Below, in pieces: positions 1 to 5,588 of a stretch of DNA of 8,940 bases. Each line of letters starts with the position of its first letter. The first letter of the stretch is position 1. The stretch is taken from contig SLFF01000181.1 of the NCBI GenBank assembly GCA_007124395.1, forward strand, positions 1-8,940. The letters are read 5' to 3'. Both the position numbers and the translations under genes were made by a program. Under the pieces are notes generated by a model. That model was not told where the DNA came from. It ran no database searches and worked only from the letters and a program-made list of their open reading frames with translations. The stretch comes from Thermomicrobiaceae bacterium (GTDB lineage: Bacteria > Chloroflexota > Chloroflexia > Thermomicrobiales > Thermomicrobiaceae).

Positions 1-16
1 ATCTTGGGAGGAGGTT

Positions 17-48
17 GCCAGGTGATCGGGCTAACCTGATCACCTGGC
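17..48 (-). terminator. Stem-loop 3' of uvrA, candidate terminator lacking a U-tract
   Basis: The arms GCCAGGTGATC (17-27) and GATCACCTGGC (38-48) are perfect 11-bp inverted repeats around a 10-nt loop. They start 13 nt past the uvrA stop codon. The position suits a transcript end or a 3'-stabilising hairpin. There is no run of U after the stem on either strand, so it is not a classic intrinsic terminator. It could act with Rho or simply protect the mRNA end. Confidence 0.5.
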
Positions 49-61
49 GGGAGACGCACAG

Positions 62-2953
62 CTAGTCGGCGGCAAGCGCTTCGACATGCAGCACAGGGCG
101 GAGGGCCTGGCCGGTGTACGAGGCATCGATGGTTGCCAGTTGCTCCGGTGTTCCGGAACCGATAACCTCGCCCCCACCCTGACCACCTTCGGGACCGAGA
201 TCGATCAGCCAGTCAGCGCTCTTGATGACGTCGAGATTGTGTTCGATGACCAGAACGGTATTCCCGCTGTCGGTCAATCGCTGAAGCACACTGAGAAGAC
301 GCTCGATATCCGCGAAATGCAGACCGGTGGTCGGTTCGTCGAGGATGTAGAGCGTTTTCCCGGTGGCACGTCGGCTCAACTCGGAGCTGAGCTTGATGCG
401 CTGGGCCTCACCGCCGGATAGCGTCGTTGCTGGCTGCCCCAGTTTGATGTAGCCGAGCCCGACATCGAACAACGTCTGCATCTTGTTCCGGATTGAGGGG
501 ATGTTCTCGAAGAACTCCAGCGCCTCTTCCACGGTCATATCCAGTACATCGGCGATGTGACGATCTCGATAGGTGATCTCGAGCGCTTCCTCGTTGTATC
601 GCTTGCCCTTGCACACCTCGCAGGGGACGTGGATGTCCGGCAGGAACTGCATCTCGATTGCGATGATGCCCTCTCCCTGACAGGCTTCGCATCGGCCACC
701 TTTTACGTTGAACGAGAATCGACCCGGTTTGTAGCCGCGGGTTTTCGCTTCCGGCATGGAGGCGAAGAGGTCCCGGATCGGCGTGAATGCCCCGGTATAG
801 GTGGCCGGGTTGGATCGCGGCGTTCGGCCGATCGGACTCTGATCGATCTCAATGACCTTGTCCAGATGCTCGATACCCTCAATTGCGTCGTGGAGGCCTG
901 GTCGCTGCCGCGCCCGGTGGAGCACCTGTGCCAGACGCCGGGTGAGGGTATCGGTGATGAGCGTGCTCTTTCCCGATCCGGAGACCCCGGTAACGCCGAT
1001 GAAGCTACCCAGTGGGAACTCGACATCGATGTTCTTGAGATTGTTCTCTCTGGCCCCACGAACCACGATGCTGTTTCCGTTGCCTTTGCGGCGATTTTCC
1101 GGAATCTCGATCATCTTCTTGCCGCTCAGGTACTGGCCCGTCAGTGAATCAGGAGCCTTCTCGATGTCGGTGACGTCACCAGTGGCGATGATGTGCCCGC
1201 CGTGTTCGCCGGCTCCCGGGCCGATATCGACCACCCAGTCAGCGGCACGAATCGTCTCTTCATCGTGCTCCACAACAACCAGTGTGTTGCCGAGATCTCG
1301 CAGGGAGATCAGTGTCTGGATCAGGCGCGCGTTGTCCCGTTGATGGAGGCCGATACTCGGCTCATCCAGAATGTAGAGCACCCCCATGAGCCGGCTACCG
1401 ATCTGGGTTGCCAGCCGGATTCGTTGCGCTTCACCACCGGATAGCGATGCGGCACCACGATCGAGCGTCAGGTAGTCGAGCCCGACGTCGACAAGGAAAC
1501 GCAGTCGCTCGCCGGTCTCCTTGAGGATCTGGCGGCCGATCATTCGCTCCCGCTCGGTCAGCGGGGCGTCTTCGTCTTCTCGAATTAGCTCCTGCACGAA
1601 TGCGGAGGCGTGTTCGATGGAAGCCGCGCCGATCTGGTCGATCGAACGATCGTTGATAGTGACCGCACGGGCGGCTGGCTTCAGTCGGGATCCGTCACAT
1701 GACGGGCATGGACGGGTCGCCATGTACTGTGCGAGCTCGTTGCGCACGTAGTCAGATGACGTCGAGGAATAGCGGCGCTTCAGATGCGGCAGGACACCTT
1801 CATACGGCACCGGGTAGGTCCGTTTCCGGCCTGACCTGGAGCGATACTGCACCTTGATCTTCTTGCCACGGGTGCCGTTGAGAATCAGCTTCTGCTGCTT
1901 GTCGGTCAATTCACTGAAAGGAGTGTCGAGCGGGATGTCGTACTCGGCCGACATCGCTTCCAGTAGTGCCGAGTACCAGTTCGTGCCGTCGCGACCAGGC
2001 TTGAACCAGGGGGCGATTGCACCCTGCTCCAGCGCCAGGCTCTTGTCCGGCACCACCAGTTCCGGATCGAACTCACTGCGAACGCCGATGCCGTCGCAAC
2101 TCGGACAGGCACCATGCGGGCTGTTGAACGAGAAGCTCCGCGGCTCGAGTTCGCCGAAGTTCAATCCGCAATGGACGCAGGCGAAGTGCTCGGAGAACAT
2201 CATCTCTTCACCATCGACGATCGCCGCCGTGGCGATGCCGTTGCCCATCTGCAGTGCGGTCTCCAGCGAGTCGATCAGTCGGATTCGCGTCGAGTGAGTG
2301 TCGTCGTCATCATCGTGCCGGACGATAATGCGATCGACTACCACCTCGATCGTATGGCGATGGTAGCGGCCGAGGTTGATATCATCGTCGATGTCGTGAA
2401 TTTCACCGTTCACTCGGACACGGGCGAAGCCAGCTTTCCGGACATCTTCCAGAATACCCTGATGCTCGCCCTTGCGGTCCTTGATCAGCGGAGCCAGGAC
2501 CATGAGACGGGCGCCTTCTGGCAAAGACTGGATTCGCTCTGACATCTGCTGAACCGACTGGGTGGCGATTGGCCGTCCGCATTCGGGACAGTGTGGCTTC
2601 CCGATTCGGGCATAGAGCAGGCGGAGATGGTCATGAATCTCGGTCACGGTGCCGACGGTGGATCGAGGATTACGGGATGCGCTCTTCTGGTCGATGGAGA
2701 TTGCGGGTGACAGGCCGTCGATCTGATCGACGTCTGGCTTTTCCATCAATCCAAGAAATTGCCGGGCATAGGCAGACAGCGATTCCACGTATCGTCGCTG
2801 GCCCTCGGCGTAGATGGTGTCGAACGCGAGACTCGATTTGCCTGACCCGGAGAGGCCGGTGAACAATACGAGCTTCTCGCGGGGTATTTCGAGGTCGATG
2901 TTCTTCAGGTTGTGCTCTCTGGCACCCCGGATCACGATTTTGTCACTGGCCAT
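62..2953 (-). CDS. uvrA: Excinuclease ABC subunit A (UvrA)
   Basis: This is the DNA-damage recognition ATPase of nucleotide excision repair. It forms a cytoplasmic dimer that loads UvrB onto lesions. At 963 aa it is full length (E. coli UvrA is 940). Both ABC modules are visible: Walker A GLSGSGKS at 33-40 and GVSGSGKS at 656-663; signature LSGGEAQR at 504-511 and 845-852; Walker B LYILDEP at 526-532 and 868-874. Zinc-finger cysteine pairs lie at C259/C262 with C283/C286 and at C755/C758 with C778/C781. The ATG at 2951-2953 is preceded by AGGAA (2962-2966 on the minus strand) at 8 nt and gives the usual N-terminus IVIRGAREHNLKNID. The gene is monocistronic as far as can be seen, divergent from the glycosyltransferase gene, with a promoter and a possible SOS-type operator upstream. 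One oddity is an acidic run HDDDDDTH at 213-220, in the region that binds UvrB in other UvrAs. Identification is certain. Confidence 0.99.
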   Translation of the reverse strand: MASDKIVIRGAREHNLKNIDLEIPREKLVLFTGLSGSGKSSLAFDTIYAEGQRRYVESLSAYARQFLGLMEKPDVDQIDGLSPAISIDQKSASRNPRSTVGTVTEIHDHLRLLYARIGKPHCPECGRPIATQSVQQMSERIQSLPEGARLMVLAPLIKDRKGEHQGILEDVRKAGFARVRVNGEIHDIDDDINLGRYHRHTIEVVVDRIIVRHDDDDDTHSTRIRLIDSLETALQMGNGIATAAIVDGEEMMFSEHFACVHCGLNFGELEPRSFSFNSPHGACPSCDGIGVRSEFDPELVVPDKSLALEQGAIAPWFKPGRDGTNWYSALLEAMSAEYDIPLDTPFSELTDKQQKLILNGTRGKKIKVQYRSRSGRKRTYPVPYEGVLPHLKRRYSSTSSDYVRNELAQYMATRPCPSCDGSRLKPAARAVTINDRSIDQIGAASIEHASAFVQELIREDEDAPLTERERMIGRQILKETGERLRFLVDVGLDYLTLDRGAASLSGGEAQRIRLATQIGSRLMGVLYILDEPSIGLHQRDNARLIQTLISLRDLGNTLVVVEHDEETIRAADWVVDIGPGAGEHGGHIIATGDVTDIEKAPDSLTGQYLSGKKMIEIPENRRKGNGNSIVVRGARENNLKNIDVEFPLGSFIGVTGVSGSGKSTLITDTLTRRLAQVLHRARQRPGLHDAIEGIEHLDKVIEIDQSPIGRTPRSNPATYTGAFTPIRDLFASMPEAKTRGYKPGRFSFNVKGGRCEACQGEGIIAIEMQFLPDIHVPCEVCKGKRYNEEALEITYRDRHIADVLDMTVEEALEFFENIPSIRNKMQTLFDVGLGYIKLGQPATTLSGGEAQRIKLSSELSRRATGKTLYILDEPTTGLHFADIERLLSVLQRLTDSGNTVLVIEHNLDVIKSADWLIDLGPEGGQGGGEVIGSGTPEQLATIDASYTGQALRPVLHVEALAAD

Positions 2954-2989
2954 ATTGGAAGTTCCTGCGGTGGTGAAGTGTCGAAAAGT

Positions 2990-3003
2990 CGAACAAACGA
3001 TCT
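2990..3003 (-). promoter_or_regulatory. Possible LexA/SOS-box-like operator of uvrA
   Basis: The plus strand reads C-GAAC-AAAC-GATC-T, which matches 7 of 8 defined bases of GAAC-N4-GTTC, the core of the Gram-positive (DinR/LexA) SOS box. It lies directly downstream of the predicted uvrA -10, near the start of transcription, where a repressor would block initiation. The link to LexA is inference. An 8-base match with one mismatch can arise by chance, and the LexA motif of this organism is unknown. Confidence 0.35.
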
Positions 3004-3013
3004 AGCAACTGCA

Positions 3014-3022
3014 ATTGTAGCA
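3014..3022 (-). promoter_or_regulatory. Extended -10 promoter element for uvrA
   Basis: Read on the minus strand this is TG-C-TACAAT, an extended -10 with five of six bases matching TATAAT. No convincing -35 lies 16-18 bp upstream, as is common for extended -10 promoters. Transcription would start near 3007, giving a 5' leader of roughly 50 nt before the uvrA ATG. The plus-strand promoter at 3103-3111 carries the same nine bases. Confidence 0.5.
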
Positions 3023-3102
3023 GCCCGACAACTCGATAGCAGGTTCGCTGCCAGAGTATTGACAGCCTTTCTCAACGAAAATCGGAAGCGAGGGCGATAG
3101 AC

Positions 3103-3111
3103 TGCTACAAT
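3103..3111 (+). promoter_or_regulatory. Extended -10 promoter element for the glycosyltransferase/DUF4388 pair
   Basis: TG-C-TACAAT is an extended -10 hexamer pointing toward the glycosyltransferase gene, with a predicted start near 3118 and a leader of about 68 nt. No good -35 stands at the usual spacing. A TTGACA at 3059-3064 is too far upstream (41 bp) to pair with it. Confidence 0.5.
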
Positions 3112-3127
3112 CTGCCGCGTACTGGCA

Positions 3128-3155
3128 CGTCGGGCCGACGACTGAAGGACAGTCG
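3128..3155 (+). promoter_or_regulatory. Two small inverted repeats in the glycosyltransferase 5' leader
   Basis: CGTCGG-G-CCGACG (3128-3140) is a 13-base near-continuous palindrome. It overlaps CGACTG-AAGGA-CAGTCG (3139-3155), a 6-bp stem with a 5-nt loop. Both lie between the predicted transcription start and the ATG at 3186. They could be a protein-binding site or alternative leader hairpins. The purine-rich AAGGA in the second loop is about 36 nt from the ATG, too far to serve as its ribosome binding site. Confidence 0.3.
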
Positions 3156-3185
3156 AACTGGGGCGCCGGCTCTGGACTGGATCAG

Positions 3186-3941
3186 ATGGATCTCTCGATT
3201 ATCATCCCTGCCTACAACGAAGAAGATCGGCTCCCATCTACCGTCAGGGAATCCCGGGCATTCCTTGATTCGCTGGAGATCGAGTGGGAGCTATTGATCG
3301 CCGATGACGGCAGTACTGACCGCACTGCGGACCTGGCGTCCGAGGCTGAGTTTGAGGATGCGAGAGTTCGCCACCTGCGCCTGCCGCACGGCGGAAAGGC
3401 GCAGGCCGTCCGGGCTGGCGTTCGAGCAGCAAACGGCCGCAATATTCTGTTTACCGACGCTGATCTGGCAACGCCCATCATCTATGTGTCAGATGCCTTC
3501 GATCTATTGGAGGCGGGCTGGGATGTGGTGATCGGCTCACGGGAGGGAACCGGATCCGAGCGACAGGGGGAACCGCTACATCGGCACTGGATGGGGCGCC
3601 TTTACAATTACGTAGTGCAGGGCGTACTATTGCCGGGCATAAAAGATACCCAGTGCGGCTTCAAAGGCTTCAGACGTCCGGTGGCGGAGGATCTCTTTTC
3701 CAGCTCCGTGCTCTATCCAGACGGAGGACGAGAGGTCAAGGGGCCACTGGTTACCGGGTTCGATGTCGAACTGCTGTTCATCGCCCGCAAACGAGGGTAC
3801 TCCATCAGTGAGTTGCCGGTTGTCTGGAAGCACGTCGCGGGAAGCAAAGTCCGACCGGGTATCGACGGTCTGTTGATGCTCAAGGATGTCTTTCAGGTGC
3901 GATGGAACGACATTCGTGGACGGTACGCATCCCGATCCTGA
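3186..3941 (+). CDS. Family 2 glycosyltransferase, dolichyl-phosphate beta-glucosyltransferase (ALG5)-like
   Basis: The protein has 251 aa and a GT-A fold of the DPG-synthase branch of GT2. Such enzymes move glucose or a similar sugar from a nucleotide-sugar to a polyprenyl phosphate at the inner face of the membrane. Visible motifs are SIIIPAYNEE at 4-13, DDGSTD at 40-45, the metal-binding DAD within TDADLATP at 90-97, GSRE at 117-120, and DTQCGFKGF at 154-162 followed by GFDVELLFIARKRGY at 191-205, typical of ALG5/DPM1-like proteins. There is no C-terminal membrane anchor, so it is probably peripheral. The ATG at 3186 places the GT2 beta-strand at the usual position, but no good Shine-Dalgarno sequence precedes it. 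A DUF4388 gene follows 53 nt later. The exact sugar and lipid acceptor cannot be read from sequence. Polyprenyl-phosphate mannose synthase is the main alternative. Confidence 0.9.
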   Translation: MDLSIIIPAYNEEDRLPSTVRESRAFLDSLEIEWELLIADDGSTDRTADLASEAEFEDARVRHLRLPHGGKAQAVRAGVRAANGRNILFTDADLATPIIYVSDAFDLLEAGWDVVIGSREGTGSERQGEPLHRHWMGRLYNYVVQGVLLPGIKDTQCGFKGFRRPVAEDLFSSSVLYPDGGREVKGPLVTGFDVELLFIARKRGYSISELPVVWKHVAGSKVRPGIDGLLMLKDVFQVRWNDIRGRYASRS

Positions 3942-3982
3942 GCGGAGCTGGACAATCCGTCGAGTCCATTTACCTGAGTTCT

Positions 3983-3986
3983 GGAG
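3983..3986 (+). promoter_or_regulatory. Ribosome binding site fixing the DUF4388 gene start
   Basis: GGAG lies 8 nt before the ATG at 3995. It supports that start over the in-frame ATG at 3902, which would overlap the glycosyltransferase gene and add 31 residues unlike the family. Confidence 0.7.
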
Positions 3987-3994
3987 CCACCATC

Positions 3995-4690
3995 ATGCGA
4001 GGTTCGCTCGAAGAGTTTTCACTCGGTGACATTTTGCAGCTCTACCAGATCTCTGGTCGAACCGGAGTCATCCGTGCCTGGCGCAGCGACTCCTTCACCC
4101 ACGTGATCTATGTCGATCGTGGACGGATTAGCGGCGCCGGAGCCGATCAGTGGAGTCTCATCGAGGAGGTCCGGCGGATCGAGTGGCTCACTGATGAGGT
4201 CAAATCTCAGCTCAGCTTCATCGAGGGTGATGGTGGTGGCGGTGGCACAGGTCTGAGCCTGATCGCCAGGGCACTTCTCACCACCCACGCCTGGGAGAAC
4301 TTCACTGAACGACAACTGGAACAGCTGGTCTTCCCGGCATTGATCTGGACTGGTGGCGAATTCGAAGCGATCGTCAGTCAGATTCCCCGGGTGGCACCGT
4401 TGCGTGTCAACCAATCCCCGCAGCAGCTGGTGCTCAGTGCGGCCCGGTGGGAAGAGGAGATGCGCAGCGCCGAGCGAGCCGGATTTTCGGCCGATACACG
4501 CTGGACGCGTACTGAGCTTGCCGAGCGGTACGCCGTCGATATGCACGACGAACCACAGCAACTTCTGCCGCTACTGCACCGGGAGCGATCGATCGAAGAA
4601 CTGGCTGCTGCCGGTGGTCTGAGTACCCTGCGGGTCATCGATCAGATCCGGCAACTCTGTGACGCTGGTCTGGTTCAGTCAGCGGATTGA
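3995..4690 (+). CDS. DUF4388 (PATAN) domain protein with C-terminal winged-helix-like region
   Basis: The protein has 231 aa and is soluble. The N-terminus MRGSLEEFSLGDILQLYQIS followed by GRTGVIRAW and a YVDRGRISGAGA stretch (about 1-50) is the hallmark of DUF4388, the PATAN domain first named from cyanobacterial PatA. A glycine run GDGGGGGTG (78-86) is followed by a helical middle part. The C-terminal 45 residues (LLPLLHRERSIEELAAAGGLSTLRVIDQIRQL region) resemble the winged helix often found behind this domain. PATAN proteins are usually signalling adaptors, some tied to motility or GTPase modules. No enzyme motif is seen and the function here is unknown. The start at 3995 is chosen for its ribosome binding site and family N-terminus. 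It probably shares a transcript with the upstream glycosyltransferase. Its last 16 bp overlap the convergent AroM-family gene. Confidence 0.85.
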   Translation: MRGSLEEFSLGDILQLYQISGRTGVIRAWRSDSFTHVIYVDRGRISGAGADQWSLIEEVRRIEWLTDEVKSQLSFIEGDGGGGGTGLSLIARALLTTHAWENFTERQLEQLVFPALIWTGGEFEAIVSQIPRVAPLRVNQSPQQLVLSAARWEEEMRSAERAGFSADTRWTRTELAERYAVDMHDEPQQLLPLLHRERSIEELAAAGGLSTLRVIDQIRQLCDAGLVQSAD

Positions 4691-4694
4691 CTGA
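4675..4694. repeat. Palindrome holding both stop codons of two convergent genes
   Basis: TCAGTCA-N6-TGACTGA is a perfect 7-bp inverted repeat. The plus-strand stop TGA (4688-4690) and the minus-strand stop TGA (4675-4677) each sit in one arm, and the coding regions overlap by 16 bp. Because of the symmetry both proteins end in QSAD. With only 7 bp and no U-run it is at best a weak bidirectional terminator. Confidence 0.6.
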
Positions 4695-5385
4695 CGCCTG
4701 ACATCTGGGTTGCCTGACGAAGCGCTGGATCGAGCTCTTCCAGAATTCGTCCCACCAGTCGATTCGCCAGAATCACCGGTACACTCAGTGGTTCCTGCCA
4801 GGCGCTCCGCATCTCTTCGTTGAAGCCCATACAGTCGAGAACCACGAGGTCACAGGTTGCCAGTGACTCGATTGCGGCGTGATCCGGCTTGCCGTCCGAT
4901 GCGTAGGGTGAGATTCCAACCGCTACGATCTGTCGCCCCGGCCGCTCCCATTTCTCGTGCATCATTGCGCGCTGGCCCTCGTTCGGCATAACGATTCCCA
5001 GAATTCCGGTCGGCAGCAACTGGTCAACGTTGGCTCGAAGCAGGTGATCTGGAAAGATCAGCGGGACCTGTGCGGTGATCTCCGGGAACGAACCGGTACA
5101 CACAATGACCACCGATCGCGCTCCATCATCGATGGCTCTGCCCACCGCTTTCTGAAGGCGTGGCATCAGTTTCTGCTTGTCGATGAGTACTTCTCGTCCG
5201 TCTCTCAGCCGTGACACAAACGGGGTTGCTCCGCCTGTCGGAGCGAGCGCAGCGAGTTCATTCTCATCGATGATGTCCAGAGCACCGGTTTCGATGCACG
5301 AGGCAACCGACGCGTGGGGGACCATCGATCTGAGTATGTCCGGGCGGGGAGCCTGTCCAATTGTGACGAATCCGGTGGCGGTCAT
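4675..5385 (-). CDS. AroM family protein (Asp/Glu racemase-like superfamily)
   Basis: The 236-aa protein is close to the length of E. coli AroM (225 aa). Conserved blocks are TIGQAPRPDI at 8-17, FVSRLRDG at 56-63, CTGSFP at 96-101, PNEGQ at 134-138, DCMGF at 184-188 and ANRLVGR at 207-213. AroM relatives share the two-lobed fold of aspartate/glutamate/hydantoin racemases, and C96 and C185 stand where the paired catalytic cysteines would be. The substrate is not established for the family. The name comes from the aro regulon position in E. coli and does not prove a shikimate role. The ATG at 5383-5385 follows GGAAG at 5 nt and AAGGA at 11 nt on the minus strand. It stands alone between a DUF4388 gene and a two-component operon, which gives no metabolic clue. 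It overlaps the DUF4388 gene tail to tail. Family assignment is firm; reaction is unknown. Confidence 0.88.
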   Translation of the reverse strand: MTATGFVTIGQAPRPDILRSMVPHASVASCIETGALDIIDENELAALAPTGGATPFVSRLRDGREVLIDKQKLMPRLQKAVGRAIDDGARSVVIVCTGSFPEITAQVPLIFPDHLLRANVDQLLPTGILGIVMPNEGQRAMMHEKWERPGRQIVAVGISPYASDGKPDHAAIESLATCDLVVLDCMGFNEEMRSAWQEPLSVPVILANRLVGRILEELDPALRQATQMSGVSQSAD

Positions 5386-5441
5386 TGCAACTTCCGTCCT
5401 TGTAAACTAGCATACGTACGCAGGTCTATGGTATTCTACGT

Positions 5442-5460
5442 GTCGAGTGCTATACTCGAC
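5442..5460. promoter_or_regulatory. Perfect operator-like palindrome overlapping the kinase operon promoter
   Basis: GTCGAGT-GCTAT-ACTCGAC has 7-bp perfect arms and a 5-bp centre. It encloses the whole of the extended -10 (5448-5456), so a dimeric protein bound here would occlude RNA polymerase. As RNA it could form only a short hairpin. Which protein binds is unknown. The adjacent response regulator and a separately encoded repressor are both possible. Confidence 0.5.
5448..5456 (+). promoter_or_regulatory. Extended -10 promoter element of the kinase-regulator operon
   Basis: TG-C-TATACT has five of six bases in common with TATAAT plus the upstream TGn. No clear -35 is present. It resembles the TG-C-TACAAT elements of the uvrA/glycosyltransferase region, which suggests a shared promoter style. 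Confidence 0.5.
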
Positions 5461-5578
5461 TATGTTCGTATTTTCGGCAATGCACGCAAAGACTGGCTAT
5501 CTGGTATCTCCATCAGGTGGGATCAGGGTGAACCTGTAGGACGAGCCTTAGATTTTCCAGGAGCCAGTGTGCTGGGGT

Positions 5579-5582
5579 GGAG
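5579..5582 (+). promoter_or_regulatory. Ribosome binding site used to choose the kinase start
   Basis: GGAG ends 6 nt before the GTG at 5589. A stronger AGGAG (5559-5563) is 13 nt before another in-frame GTG at 5577, which is longer than the usual spacing. The two starts differ by only four residues. Confidence 0.45.
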
Positions 5583-5588
5583 CGATTA

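Larger units (their letters stand above)
5386..5588. promoter_or_regulatory. Divergent control region between the AroM-family gene and the kinase-regulator operon
   Basis: About 200 bp without a gene. It holds the extended -10 and palindrome listed separately. It also has a second plus-strand extended -10 candidate TG-G-TATTCT (5429-5437) and a facing minus-strand hexamer TAGAAT (5433-5438) that could serve the AroM-family gene, neither with a clear -35. The kinase leader from about 5463 to the start codon is about 125 nt long. I recognise no riboswitch or tRNA in it. Confidence 0.4.

Noticed and set aside
557..1147. Long plus-strand open frame inside uvrA
   Set aside because: It is antisense to clear UvrA motifs, has no ribosome binding site or family resemblance, and is the usual by-product of high GC.
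3059..3064. Perfect TTGACA -35 hexamer
   Set aside because: No -10-like sequence stands 15-19 bp downstream. The nearest good -10 (3106-3111) is 41 bp away, so it was not called a promoter.
3902..3994. Longer N-terminus for the DUF4388 protein starting inside the glycosyltransferase gene
   Set aside because: The extra 31 residues do not resemble the family, and the ATG at 3995 has a well-spaced GGAG.
4675..5385. AroM-family gene as a shikimate pathway enzyme
   Set aside because: The family name reflects gene position in E. coli. The sequence is racemase-like and there are no aromatic-pathway neighbours here.
5457..5588. Riboswitch, tRNA or small RNA in the kinase leader
   Set aside because: No cloverleaf, conserved riboswitch core or strong hairpin was seen, only short imperfect repeats.
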